A DNA stretch of 64,000 nt from DVED01 sp963838375 (GTDB lineage: Bacteria > Cyanobacteriota > Cyanobacteriia > Cyanobacteriales > Geitlerinemataceae): assembly GCA_963838375.1 (NCBI GenBank), contig CAWIQY010000015.1:372001-436000 (forward strand), read 5' to 3'. Each line of letters begins with the position of its first letter. Within the stretch, counting starts at the first letter, position 1. Below, one piece after another: positions 1 through 7,908 of the stretch. Position numbers and translations under genes: made by a program. A model generated the notes under the pieces. It was not told the origin of the DNA, did no database searches, and saw only the letters and a list, made by a program, of their open reading frames with translations.

Positions 1-19
1 GCCAAGACTCAGCTCCAAA

Positions 20-547
20 TTATGCAGCCTCTTTGTCGGCAACGGCAGCAACGGCACGAGCGACTCCGGTGGGAATCTCGTTAACCGCAACAGCCACGTT
101 GGCAATAATGCTGCTAACGGAACCTGCAATTTGAGCGATAAGTTGCTCCTTAGACGGCAAGTCAGCAATGATTTTGATGTCGCTCTCGGTCAGCAGTTTG
201 CCTTCCATGACGCCACCAAGAACCTCAGTCTTCTTGCTTGCTTTCTGGAACTCTTGGAACGCTTTAACGGCTCCCCCCACATCTTCCTTCACCATGATGA
301 AGGCGGATGAGTCTTTCAACAAAGGCGATAAGGCACTCCAGTTATCGTTGCCTTCGATCGCTTTGCCCATTAGCGTGTTTTTGGTCACTTTACAAACAGC
401 GCCTTTTTCACGCAATCGGCGACGCAAGTTGGTAATTTCACCCACGGTTAAACCGCGATAGTTAACGACCAACATCATCGAAGACTCGCTCAACGTATTT
501 TTGAGATCGGCAACGATCTCTTTTTTGTTTTCTAGCGTTCTACCCAT
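20..547 (-). CDS. rplJ: 50S ribosomal protein L10
   Basis: Ribosomal protein uL10, the base of the L7/L12 stalk that recruits translation factors to the 50S subunit. The 175-residue product has the normal family length, with the conserved N-terminal block that anchors to 23S rRNA and the alanine/valine-rich C-terminal helix that binds L7/L12 dimers. The start is fixed by a very strong Shine-Dalgarno (AAGGAGGTGA on the minus strand) just upstream of the ATG. It follows rplA after a 493-base leader that contains a terminator-like hairpin, the usual place for L10 autoregulation. rplL would be expected just beyond the window edge. The identification is secure. Confidence 0.97.
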   Translation of the reverse strand: MGRTLENKKEIVADLKNTLSESSMMLVVNYRGLTVGEITNLRRRLREKGAVCKVTKNTLMGKAIEGNDNWSALSPLLKDSSAFIMVKEDVGGAVKAFQEFQKASKKTEVLGGVMEGKLLTESDIKIIADLPSKEQLIAQIAGSVSSIIANVAVAVNEIPTGVARAVAAVADKEAA

Positions 548-692
548 TGGTTTTCACCTCCTTGAGCTGTTAGCTGTTTGTCTCCCAAAACGTTAACAAT
601 TGCTAACATTTTATTCTTGCTTTATCCGGGAAGCGTTGGTGCTGCCGAATAAAACAAGCTGACACGACCGAGCGAGCCGCCCTTCCTCCATT

Positions 693-718
693 TCCAGAGA
701 CGATCGATCGTCTCTGGA
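693..718. repeat. Perfect 26-bp palindrome in the rplJ leader
   Basis: TCCAGAGA, then CGATCGATCG, then TCTCTGGA: every base pairs across the centre. No T tract follows on either strand, so it is not a simple terminator. It could fold as the second hairpin of the L10 leader or be a HIP1-related palindrome. Confidence 0.8.
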
Positions 719-740
719 GAAAACGCCCCCCTCCTCCCTC

Positions 741-771
741 ACAAAAAAACCTCGATTTCAGGATCGAGGTT
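741..771 (-). terminator. Intrinsic terminator/attenuator between rplA and rplJ
   Basis: On the minus strand AACCTCGAT pairs with ATCGAGGTT around a 6-base loop (arms 763-771 and 748-756) and is followed by an uninterrupted T tract (743-749). This is a textbook rho-independent terminator. Because it lies 200 bases before rplJ in the same direction, it may limit read-through from rplA or act as an attenuator. Confidence 0.85.
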
Positions 772-1040
772 GCATGATTTTCCCATTTCCCCGTAGCGGA
801 GATGTTAGAAAATGACTGCACGAACCTCGGCAGGAAATTAAGCGGTTTGCCATCTGGCAAGTTGCACCTGCTGTCCTGGGTTTGCTATGAACGAATACCG
901 ATCGGCAATTCGTTGTTTAATCGAGACTGTTTTTCGTCTTTTGACAGGATGAGAAGTTTTTATATTGGAAATTGAACTGCGATCGTTTCCTGCTGGGTTG
1001 GGTCTTGTTTTTTCCTTGACCCAAGCAAAGAGATCGTCTT

Positions 1041-1757
1041 TTAAGCTGCTTCGGCAACTTTTAGATCGCGAAGAGCGCTAACATCGATCTCAATTGATGG
1101 TCCCATGGAAGAGCAGATAAACACACTCCGCCAATAGCGACCTTTCGCACCGGATGGACGATTACGATCGATACACTCTTGGAGTGCTTTTAAGTTTACC
1201 AGCAAGTCTTCTGTTGGGAAGCTAGCTTTGCCAAACAGCACGTGGACGATTCCCGTGCGATCGGCACGAAATTCTAGTTTACCTGCTTTGAATTCTGCGA
1301 TCGCTTGTTCTAAATCTGTTGTTACCGTACCACCTTTGGGAGACGGCATCAAACCCTTGGGACCGAGCATACGACCCAGTTTTGCCACCTGGGGCATCAT
1401 ATCCGGTGTGGCGATCAATAGGTCAAAATCCAAACGACCTTTCTGAATTTCGTCGATTAACTCTTCAGAACCGACGACTTCTGCACCGGCGTCGCTTGCT
1501 TGGGCAACCTTCTCGCCTCGGGCGATCACCGCAACGCGAACGGTTTGACCCGTCCCTTTGGGAAGAGCAACAGTTGTCCGCAACTGCTGGTCGGTATATT
1601 TTGGATCGATCCCCAAACGAATATGAGCTTCGGCAGCTTCAGGAAACTTGGCTGTAGCAGTTTCTTGAAGTAGCTTTAAAGCCTCTTCAGGTTCGTAAGG
1701 GCGCTCTTCAACTTTTTTCTGGAGTTCTTGAAGTCGGCGGGAAATTTTCTTTGGCAT
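1041..1757 (-). CDS. rplA: 50S ribosomal protein L1
   Basis: Ribosomal protein uL1, the mobile L1 stalk involved in release of deacylated tRNA from the E site. The 238-residue product has the family's usual length and signatures, including the stretch PQVAKLGRMLGPKGLMPSPK near the middle and the GTVT segment after it. It lies 111 bases behind rplK in the conserved secE-nusG-rplK-rplA-rplJ order. In other bacteria L1 can repress its own operon; nothing in the sequence here proves that. Identification is secure. Confidence 0.97.
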   Translation of the reverse strand: MPKKISRRLQELQKKVEERPYEPEEALKLLQETATAKFPEAAEAHIRLGIDPKYTDQQLRTTVALPKGTGQTVRVAVIARGEKVAQASDAGAEVVGSEELIDEIQKGRLDFDLLIATPDMMPQVAKLGRMLGPKGLMPSPKGGTVTTDLEQAIAEFKAGKLEFRADRTGIVHVLFGKASFPTEDLLVNLKALQECIDRNRPSGAKGRYWRSVFICSSMGPSIEIDVSALRDLKVAEAA

Positions 1758-1868
1758 TTTTGATTTAATTTGGGGTCGCTAGCGAAGTTAAAACCTCTCC
1801 CCCATTCATAATTGGAATGAATCTACCAGTTGCCTTTGACGCGCGATCGTCAATCACAGCTTCTGGGA

Positions 1869-2294
1869 CTATTGGGACACTTTTACGCCCATATTCCGGG
1901 CAGTTCCTTCAATAATGCGCATGGCTGCCTCAATATCATTGGCATTGAGATCGGGCAGTTTTGTTTGGGCGATTTCTTTCAACTGTGCTTGCGTAATCGA
2001 TCCCACAGTTGTCTTGTTGGGTTCCCCAGAACCTTTCTCAATTCCAGCCGCTTTCTGAATCAAAATGGAGGCAGGAGGGGTTTTGAGAATAAATGTAAAA
2101 CTTCGATCTTCATAGACCGAAATTTCTACAGGGACGATCGTCCCCGTTTGATCGGCGGTACGGGCGTTATATTCTTTGCAGAACATCATGATGTTCACGC
2201 CGTGTTGACCGAGGGCAGGACCGATGGGAGGAGCGGGGTTGGCTTTCCCTGCCGGAATTGCCAGCTTAATCACCGTAACGACTTTTTTTGCCAT
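1869..2294 (-). CDS. rplK: 50S ribosomal protein L11
   Basis: Ribosomal protein uL11, which binds the GTPase-associated region of 23S rRNA and helps activate translational GTPases. The 141-residue length is standard. The N-terminal domain shows the proline-rich PAGKANPAPPIGPALGQHGV segment that contacts factors and thiopeptides, and the C-terminal rRNA-binding domain follows. Its ATG comes only 8 bases after the nusG stop, so the two are translated from one transcript. Secure. Confidence 0.97.
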   Translation of the reverse strand: MAKKVVTVIKLAIPAGKANPAPPIGPALGQHGVNIMMFCKEYNARTADQTGTIVPVEISVYEDRSFTFILKTPPASILIQKAAGIEKGSGEPNKTTVGSITQAQLKEIAQTKLPDLNANDIEAAMRIIEGTARNMGVKVSQ

Positions 2295-2302
2295 TTATCC
2301 CA

Positions 2303-2923
2303 TTAACTTTGTTTTTCTACTTGATTGAATTCCAGTTCCACAGGGGTATCTCGTCCGAAAATCGACAGCAGAGCCTTGAGCTTACTCCGCTCGGGACTGA
2401 CTTCAATCACTTCACCTTCAAAGTCCTTGAAGGGCCCTGAGAGAACTAAGATATTATCTCCGGCTGCCATATCGATCTTGACGATCGGTTCCTGTTCGCT
2501 GGTCTGCTTGAAGATCCGCTCAACTTCTGGGGGACTCAGGGGCATGGGTCTAACATGTCCGCGGCCCCTTCCGTAGCGGCGCTTTTGCTCTGCTCCGACA
2601 AAGTTAATCACATTGGGGGTGTTTTTGACAACCTGCCAAACTTCATCGTCCATGATCATTTGAATCAGGACGTAGCCGGGAAAAACTTTTTCTTCGGAGT
2701 GCTGGCGGCTACCATCCTTGCGGATTTTCACCATCGGGGTTTGGGGAATTTGGATTTGGACAATGCGATCGGCAACGTCTAGCGTATGTTTTCGCTGTTC
2801 CAAATTTGCTTTAACCCGTTTTTCGCAGCCCGAGGCGACCTGCACGGCATACCAACGACCCTGGGTTCGAGAGGATGTCGAACCGGTGTCTTCTGCGTCT
2901 CCTAATTCTTCTAAATAAGCCAT
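2303..2923 (-). CDS. nusG: Transcription termination/antitermination protein NusG
   Basis: NusG binds the clamp of RNA polymerase and modulates elongation, pausing and Rho action, and can couple transcription to translation. The product is 206 residues: an acidic N-terminal extension of about 20 residues typical of cyanobacteria, the NGN domain beginning around RWYAVQVASGCEKRV and containing FPGYVLIQM, and a C-terminal KOW domain (GPFKDFEGEV). It sits between secE and rplK as in most bacteria. Confidence 0.96.
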   Translation of the reverse strand: MAYLEELGDAEDTGSTSSRTQGRWYAVQVASGCEKRVKANLEQRKHTLDVADRIVQIQIPQTPMVKIRKDGSRQHSEEKVFPGYVLIQMIMDDEVWQVVKNTPNVINFVGAEQKRRYGRGRGHVRPMPLSPPEVERIFKQTSEQEPIVKIDMAAGDNILVLSGPFKDFEGEVIEVSPERSKLKALLSIFGRDTPVELEFNQVEKQS

Positions 2924-2950
2924 TGGGAGCGATTGATTTCGACGACAGCG

Positions 2951-3175
2951 TTACCCAAAAATTTGTATGGATGCCCAGTTAAAGAGCTTATCGATAACAT
3001 AGATCGTAAAAGCTAGGAAGCTGACCATCAACAGCACAGCGGCAGACTCGCCGATCACTTGCTGCCGAGAGGGCCATACAACTTTGGCGAATTCTTCTTT
3101 AGTTGCCTGAAAGAACTTCAGAAGACCAAAACTACTATTTGGGTCTTGGAGTTCAGCTTCGTTTTTCTTTGTCAC
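2951..3175 (-). CDS. secE: Preprotein translocase subunit SecE
   Basis: SecE is the small essential subunit that clamps SecY in the plasma or thylakoid membrane translocon. The 74-residue product has the charged N-terminal region with the conserved amphipathic segment (FAKVVWPSRQQVIGES) and a single C-terminal transmembrane helix. Cyanobacterial SecE is this short single-span type. The start codon is GTG, preceded by AGAGAGGT at a good distance. It is the first gene of the nusG/rpl block. Confidence 0.93.
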   Translation of the reverse strand: MTKKNEAELQDPNSSFGLLKFFQATKEEFAKVVWPSRQQVIGESAAVLLMVSFLAFTIYVIDKLFNWASIQIFG

Positions 3176-3478
3176 TATGATTAACCTCTCTGGTGAACTA
3201 CCGAAACTGTACTAATAGTAAAGTTTCGGTTTCCCAAATTTGTCGGGAAATGTTCGTAGTTTCTGCAATGGGAGTCGATCCTGGGAAAAACGACTTTTGA
3301 CAGTGCTACTTAGTTGCAAAACAAGAGCTTTTACACTCTTTGCTCAAACTTTGGCTTAGCACTACAAAACTCACGATGTTGACTGTTGGTGCACACTCCA
3401 CGCCTGAGAGGTTGCAGGTTAGAGCCACAGAAGACCAGATTTTGAGCCTTTTCAGGGACTCTTGCCCGATCGTTCATT
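3176..3478. promoter_or_regulatory. Intergenic region upstream of secE
   Basis: About 300 bases separate secE from the tRNA-Trp terminator. It should hold the promoter of the secE-nusG-rpl transcript on the minus strand. I see no open frame worth calling and no promoter clear enough to place exactly. Confidence 0.4.
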
Positions 3479-3536
3479 TTCAGAAAACAGTACCCGAAAG
3501 CTACTAGCTACTTAGCTAAGTCGAGCGCTTTCGGGT
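3479..3536 (-). terminator. Probable terminator of tRNA-Trp
   Basis: On the minus strand ACCCGAAAGC (3527-3536) can pair perfectly with GCTTTCGGGT (3492-3501) across a 25-base loop that itself contains TAGCTA repeats. ACTGTTTTC follows. It lies just downstream of the tRNA-Trp gene. The long loop and short T run make it a moderate-quality terminator. Confidence 0.5.
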
Positions 3537-3564
3537 TGATTGAGCTTTGTTCGCAGAGGTTCAG

Positions 3565-3637
3565 CGCGCCCTGGAGGACTCGAACCCCCGACATCAGGTT
3601 TTGGAGACCTGCGTTCTACCAACTGAACTAAGAGCGC
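3565..3637 (-). tRNA. trnW: tRNA-Trp (CCA)
   Basis: A 73-base cloverleaf on the minus strand: acceptor GCGCTCT paired with AGGGCGC, D arm with AGTTCAGTTGGTAGAAC, anticodon loop CTCCAAA giving CCA, and T arm GGGGGTTCGAGTCC. The 3' CCA is not encoded. tRNA-Trp between rplS and secE is a common cyanobacterial arrangement. Confidence 0.95.
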
Positions 3638-3720
3638 ACAGAGCGAGCCTGTACCAATGTTTAACCTCTTAATTGTAGTTTACCACATTGTCGGTGCATC
3701 TGCGCGAGAAATCGATCGAT

Positions 3721-4083
3721 TTAGATAGGGCGATCGAACCGTTGTTTGAGACGGGTGGCTTTACCAACACGATCTCGTAGGTAGTAAAGTTTGGCTCGAC
3801 GAGCTTTACCCCGTCTGATCACTTGAATGTAGGCAAGACGGGGAGAATGGATTAAGAAAACCCGTTCTACGCCAACGCCTTGAAAAATACGTCGGACGGT
3901 GATCGTTTCGCTAATGCCACCATTTCGCATGGCAATCACCGTTCCTTCATAAGGCTGAGTGCGTTCTTTTCCGCCTTCTTGGATCAGCACACCCACTTTG
4001 ATGGTGTCACCCACGTAAATTTTGGGGATGTCGGATTTTAAATATTCCGCTTCGATCGAGCGGATCGTTGCTTGAGCGTTCAT
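3721..4083 (-). CDS. rplS: 50S ribosomal protein L19
   Basis: Ribosomal protein bL19, located at the 30S-50S interface. The 120-residue product carries the family blocks VGDTIKVGVLIQEGGKERTQ, YEGTVIAMRNGG, TVRRIFQGVGVERVF and the basic C-terminal GKARRAKLYYLRDRVGKATR. It is transcribed toward tRNA-Trp and the secE block from the same strand. Secure. Confidence 0.97.
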   Translation of the reverse strand: MNAQATIRSIEAEYLKSDIPKIYVGDTIKVGVLIQEGGKERTQPYEGTVIAMRNGGISETITVRRIFQGVGVERVFLIHSPRLAYIQVIRRGKARRAKLYYLRDRVGKATRLKQRFDRPI

Positions 4084-4558
4084 TTGGGGTTCCCAATCAC
4101 TTGCAGCCCTTAATAATAGATCGAAAGTGGTTCTAGCGTCTACATAGTTTAGCGCCTACATAGTTCAAGAGGGAACGGGGAGTTTCTGATGGCAATTTAT
4201 CCCCGCTAGAGAGGAGACGGAGAACCGCTATTCTTGATTCCCTCTACCCTTCTTCGATGAGATGAGCGATTAGTGTTACCAGCAGGATACTGAACAACGA
4301 GAGTATATCTTAACTTTTGTTTACATCTGGGGGTTGTATCAAGCAGGTTTAAAGCATAAGCTCCCAAATGACTACTGAAGTTAAAGACTTGGTATAGATC
4401 GATCTATTTTCCCAACTTTTAGATCAAAATGGGAGTTGTGCAGTGCAAAACGCTCGAAAAATAAGAGTGATATCTCGCTAACACTTTTATTTCCGATCGG
4501 GCCTGCCCGACACTAAAACCGAACTGCTGAAAACGTCTAATTGCTGAGGACAAACGTT
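4084..4558. promoter_or_regulatory. Divergent intergenic region between rplS and the cupin gene
   Basis: A 475-base spacer between divergently transcribed genes, so it must hold both promoters. It contains a tandem pair of 16-base direct repeats (GCGTCTACATAGTTTA at 4136-4151 and GCGCCTACATAGTTCA at 4152-4167) close to rplS. No open frame in it is convincing. Confidence 0.5.
4136..4167. repeat. Tandem 16-bp direct repeat upstream of rplS
   Basis: Two adjacent 16-base copies differ at two positions. They lie 53-84 bases upstream of the rplS start and could overlap its promoter. Function unknown. Confidence 0.7.
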
Positions 4559-4960
4559 ATGGGTCAAGCTCACGAAGTTTCACCAACGCCGATTTCTTCC
4601 TATAACAATGGGGTTGCCGCTACCGAACTCCGCCCCTGGGGATCGTTCACCATTCTCGAAGAAGGTTCCAGATATAAGATCAAACGGATCGAAGTCAAAC
4701 CCGGTCATCGTCTCAGTCTCCAGATGCACCACCATCGCAGCGAGCATTGGATTGTGGTTTCTGGGACGGCTAAAGTGGTCTGTGGCGATATGGAGCAAAT
4801 CGTTTACAGCAATCAATCGACCTATGTGCCTCAAGGAACGTCTCACCGACTGGAAAACCCTGGAGTCATTCCTTTAGTTCTGATTGAAGTCCAAAATGGA
4901 GAATATTTGGGCGAAGACGATATTGTCCGCTACCAAGACGATTACGCCCGCCACGAATAG
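4559..4960 (+). CDS. Cupin, mannose-6-phosphate isomerase type II-like
   Basis: A 133-residue single-domain cupin. The core matches the C-terminal isomerase half of mannose-1-phosphate guanylyltransferase/phosphomannose isomerase proteins: RPWGSFTIL, IEVKPGHRLSLQMHHHRSEHWIVVSG with metal-ligand histidines and glutamate, and the second motif ending in GTSHRLENPG. Such proteins interconvert mannose-6-phosphate and fructose-6-phosphate for GDP-mannose and surface polysaccharide supply. The stand-alone form is common in cyanobacteria; its catalytic role is family inference. I chose the ATG at 4559, preceded by GAGGAC, over an upstream TTG. Confidence 0.85.
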   Translation: MGQAHEVSPTPISSYNNGVAATELRPWGSFTILEEGSRYKIKRIEVKPGHRLSLQMHHHRSEHWIVVSGTAKVVCGDMEQIVYSNQSTYVPQGTSHRLENPGVIPLVLIEVQNGEYLGEDDIVRYQDDYARHE

Positions 4961-5030
4961 GCGATCGGATTTGGAGACGAATGACTGCGATCCCAACACA
5001 TTCGTTCCAGCTACAAGATATTCTACCCAG

Positions 5031-5056
5031 GAGAACGGTTCGATCGAATCGTTCTC
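5031..5056. terminator. Hairpin between convergent genes
   Basis: GAGAACGGTTCGA followed by TCGAATCGTTCTC forms a 26-base near-perfect palindrome (one G-T wobble) between the cupin gene and the convergent HD-domain gene. It probably ends transcription from one or both sides, although the following T run is short. Confidence 0.45.
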
Positions 5057-5080
5057 TTGGTGCATTTGAGGAATCGAAGA

Positions 5081-5932
5081 CTACGGCATCGGCAGTACCG
5101 TGGTTTCGCCATGTTCGACAACAAAGACATTGGCATAGAGGTTCGCAATCACTTGCTTGCCTTGCTGAGTGAGAGAAAGATACTGCAAAGCATCTTTGAT
5201 ACAAGGATATAGATCCCCCCAGTATGCCTTGGAGTAACTTTGGCGTAAATCCCCGGCATGGCGATAGCCCAGGCTTTGATGAGCGCCCGTTTCTTTATAC
5301 TCGTAATAGAGAGCGCCCATTTTTTTGAGATAGCGGGGATCGCTGAGTTGACCGATGATATCTGCCGCTCGTACCAATCCCGGCAACCCGATGGTATCTT
5401 CGTATCCCGGACGATAAGAACTGGGAGCGCGAGTGTATTCGATATTTTCGGCGATCGTCTCGGCTACAATTAGCTTATGACCGCTGAAACGCTCGTCTAC
5501 GAAGAGTTTGCTGCGATCGACGTGGTAGGGCGACAGACTGGCATCAGTGGCGCCAGGGGGCAAGGGGATGAGCTCGCCTTTACCCGAATCGAATACATTC
5601 TCCTCGATGCGATCGCAGCGACAAACCCCTTTGATATAGCCGATATCGTTGCACACTAGGGAAATGATACAGTGCAGCCAATCTTCGCAAGAAACGCCAC
5701 CTTCGCGAATATGTTTTCCTCGGATAATCTCCTGACCCACCAGTGTTACCAGGATGGTATTTTCGACGTTGTGATACAGGGCGTCACTGTTGGAAATATT
5801 TTCTAGTGCCATACCGCCCGCCCAGGCGATGATATCAGCATAATCGGGTTTGTAGCCCCCATAGGTACGGTGATAGCCTTCCCGCAGTTTCTCCACAAAA
5901 TGCTGAATCAAAATTTCAGTAGCATTAAACAT
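5081..5932 (-). CDS. Npun_R2479-type HD-domain metalloprotein
   Basis: A 283-residue cytoplasmic protein closely resembling the cyanobacterial HD-domain family named after Npun_R2479. Recognisable blocks are REGYHRTYGGYKPDYADII, ALYHNVENTILVTLVGQEII, LPPGATDASLSPYHVDRSKL and LSLTQQGKQVIANLYANVFV. HD proteins are usually metal-dependent phosphohydrolases; the substrate of this family is not known to me. Where an HD dyad would be expected the protein reads Asn-Asp (LVCNDIGYIKG). The open frame extends 50 codons further upstream, but that part runs through an inverted repeat and lacks family similarity, so I start at the ATG before FNATEILIQHF. Confidence 0.85.
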   Translation of the reverse strand: MFNATEILIQHFVEKLREGYHRTYGGYKPDYADIIAWAGGMALENISNSDALYHNVENTILVTLVGQEIIRGKHIREGGVSCEDWLHCIISLVCNDIGYIKGVCRCDRIEENVFDSGKGELIPLPPGATDASLSPYHVDRSKLFVDERFSGHKLIVAETIAENIEYTRAPSSYRPGYEDTIGLPGLVRAADIIGQLSDPRYLKKMGALYYEYKETGAHQSLGYRHAGDLRQSYSKAYWGDLYPCIKDALQYLSLTQQGKQVIANLYANVFVVEHGETTVLPMP

Positions 5933-6034
5933 ACCCAGTTGAGTGTTTTGGATAAGGGATTCCGGGTTGTAGAAATTTTCCCGGGTCAATGACGAAGAGA
6001 GAAACCTCCTGGGGGATTGACCCGATTTTTCACT

Positions 6035-6086
6035 CGTCTTGCCAGTCACCCTCATTATGACTGGCAAGAGGGTGACTGGCAAGACG
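6035..6086. repeat. 19-bp perfect inverted repeat in divergent promoter region
   Basis: CGTCTTGCCAGTCACCCTC (6035-6053) is the exact reverse complement of 6068-6086. The 14-base loop contains a third, partial copy (TGACTGGCAA). It lies between the divergent HD-domain and PQQ genes. It could be a strong hairpin in an mRNA leader or a protein-binding site. Confidence 0.85.
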
Positions 6087-6196
6087 TTGAATTGGTGACT
6101 TTCCGGCTAAGGAACTTCTATCTCAAAACGTCTTAATTGGTGTTGAAAAACTGTACGATCGATCTGCTCGACCTCTATCTTCCCACTCTATCTTCC

Positions 6197-7798
6197 ATGA
6201 AGCTGAACCGTCGAAGTTTTAATCGAACAGCTATTCAGTTGGCTTTGGGTGCGGCAATTGGGCCGATTGCCTTCAAAAAATTTCGCCCGACACCCACGAG
6301 ATCGATCGAGACGAATTCGATCGCTGAAGCCATGACGGCAAATATCAATAGAATTCAAGATTTTTTAACCCCCGAAACTGAATTACTATTGCCCACCTAT
6401 CTGGGTAACGCTCGGCGTCGATTTTACGGTCGGGGAATGCCACAAAAATTGGATCTCTTACATCAATTTTCTCTGGGAAGTGGTCGGACATTTTTGGGCG
6501 GTCGATCGACAGTCTGGACGGGGGCAGGATGGACGGGGCAACCGACGTTGACGAAGGATCGAGGAAAAATATATTTAACGATCGGTTCTTTCGATCGGTA
6601 TTTAAAAAAAATAGATCTAGAAACTCAAGAAGTTGTTTGGAACTATCAGTTTGATGATATTATTAAAGGAACGGCAACTATCTATATCGATCCCAGTGCA
6701 GACGATGAAAATCGATTAGTAATTCTCCAAGGCAGTCGTTTAAGCTTTTTGCCTAAAAACTCAAGAAAGCCGTCATCGAGTTTTCGGGCAATCTCCTTTA
6801 GGTCGGGACGAGAATTATGGAGACTTCCTTTTAGAAAAACACCCAGTTATAGCAGAGATAACGATAGTAGCCCTCTGGATTTAGGTAAAGGATTAATATT
6901 TAATGCTGGAGAAAATAGCATTGGATATTTTTTGAATGGGTCGATCGAAAAAGCTCAACTCAAAGAAGGAACCAGCCAACCCGAAATTTTGGCTGAAGTG
7001 GACTTATACCAAACGATCGACGCTGGGAAATACGGTGGAAATTTAGTGACGGAATCTTCTCCTGCTAGACTGGACGATCGGATATTTATCGCAGCCGGTG
7101 GGGGACGGATTTGGGGTATCGATATAGAAACTCGACAGATTGTTTGGCGATTTCTAGCGGGTGGAGATTTAGATGGAAGTATTGCGATTTCAGATGAGAA
7201 CAAGCTATTTTGTGCATTGGAGAGAGAAAAAATACCCGGTCAAGGTGGTGTTTTAAAACTCGATCCGAACAAGCCGGAGAATGAAGCCGTAGATTGGTTT
7301 TTACCCACGTCAAATCGTAACTTTAGTACCTGGCAAGGAGGCGTAATCGGTTCGGTAGCGCTCAATGATGAGTATCGATCGCCCGAGATTCCGGCTTTGT
7401 TTGCGACCAATTCGATCGATGGTCATTTATATATTGGTAGCCAACATCAGATTACTGGAACCCAAGTTAAAGATCCCTTTCTCCAAAAAATGTATGCCAC
7501 TCCTCTAATTGTGTTTAAGCATCCGATCGGATCTTCAATTTCTACTCCGATTTTTACCGATGGCAACCGAGTTGTGGCAGCGGGATATAATGGGGTTTAT
7601 CTTTTTCAACTGCATTTTGACTCTGTAAAATCTAATACTCCCAATGCTTTAAAAAACGATCGGGGAGAGTTTTATCGCATGACGGTGGAACAAATTGCCC
7701 ATTTCAAACCCGGAATCTCTTTTGAATCTACTCCAATAGTGTGGGATGGATTGGTGAGAATTTGCTCGCGAGATGGTTGGATGTATACGTTAGGATAA
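6197..7798 (+). CDS. Tat-exported PQQ-like beta-propeller protein
   Basis: The 533-residue product starts with a twin-arginine-type signal (LNRRSFNRTAIQLALGAAIG), so periplasmic or thylakoid-lumen export in a folded state is likely. The body consists of repeats of about 40 residues typical of PQQ/pyrrolo-quinoline-like propellers, for example YLKKIDLETQEVVWNYQF, ISFRSGRELWRLPF and IWGIDIETRQIVWRFLAG. Such proteins bind quinones or act as scaffolds; I see no catalytic dehydrogenase residues that would settle it. I chose the ATG at 6197, directly before the signal peptide, over one 60 bases upstream. It stands alone between the divergent HD gene and proS. Confidence 0.8.
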   Translation: MKLNRRSFNRTAIQLALGAAIGPIAFKKFRPTPTRSIETNSIAEAMTANINRIQDFLTPETELLLPTYLGNARRRFYGRGMPQKLDLLHQFSLGSGRTFLGGRSTVWTGAGWTGQPTLTKDRGKIYLTIGSFDRYLKKIDLETQEVVWNYQFDDIIKGTATIYIDPSADDENRLVILQGSRLSFLPKNSRKPSSSFRAISFRSGRELWRLPFRKTPSYSRDNDSSPLDLGKGLIFNAGENSIGYFLNGSIEKAQLKEGTSQPEILAEVDLYQTIDAGKYGGNLVTESSPARLDDRIFIAAGGGRIWGIDIETRQIVWRFLAGGDLDGSIAISDENKLFCALEREKIPGQGGVLKLDPNKPENEAVDWFLPTSNRNFSTWQGGVIGSVALNDEYRSPEIPALFATNSIDGHLYIGSQHQITGTQVKDPFLQKMYATPLIVFKHPIGSSISTPIFTDGNRVVAAGYNGVYLFQLHFDSVKSNTPNALKNDRGEFYRMTVEQIAHFKPGISFESTPIVWDGLVRICSRDGWMYTLG

Positions 7799-7876
7799 AT
7801 CCTCTTAAATTCAGAAAATTTCCGGTTGAAGCCCCCATTCATAAAATTCAGTGTATTGGGTTCAATTGAAAACCGC

Positions 7877-7882
7877 TATAAT
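7877..7882 (+). promoter_or_regulatory. Probable -10 element of proS
   Basis: A consensus TATAAT lies 27 bases before the proS ATG, with TTGGGT about 15 bases upstream as a weak -35. Assigned by sequence only. Confidence 0.5.
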
Positions 7883-7908
7883 ACTTTCGTTTATCAAGGA
7901 CACTAGCG

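Larger units (their letters stand above)
548..1040 (-). promoter_or_regulatory. rplJ leader (L10 leader-like) region
   Basis: This 493-base spacer lies between rplA and rplJ. Read on the minus strand it holds a 9-bp GC-rich hairpin followed by seven Ts (about 743-771), then a perfect 26-base palindrome (693-718), then the strong rplJ ribosome-binding site. In many bacteria the L10 or L10-L12 complex binds such a leader and represses rplJ-rplL. That this leader works the same way here is inference from position and structure. No protein-coding gene is convincing inside it. Confidence 0.55.

Noticed and set aside
168..461. Plus-strand frame of 97 codons
   Set aside because: Antisense shadow of rplJ with composition expected from the opposite strand.
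693..718. Transcription terminator
   Set aside because: Perfect palindrome but without a T tract on either strand; kept only as a structural element.
603..860. Open frame of 85 codons on the minus strand between rplA and rplJ
   Set aside because: It runs through the terminator hairpin and the palindrome of the L10 leader, and its sequence is low complexity without protein character.
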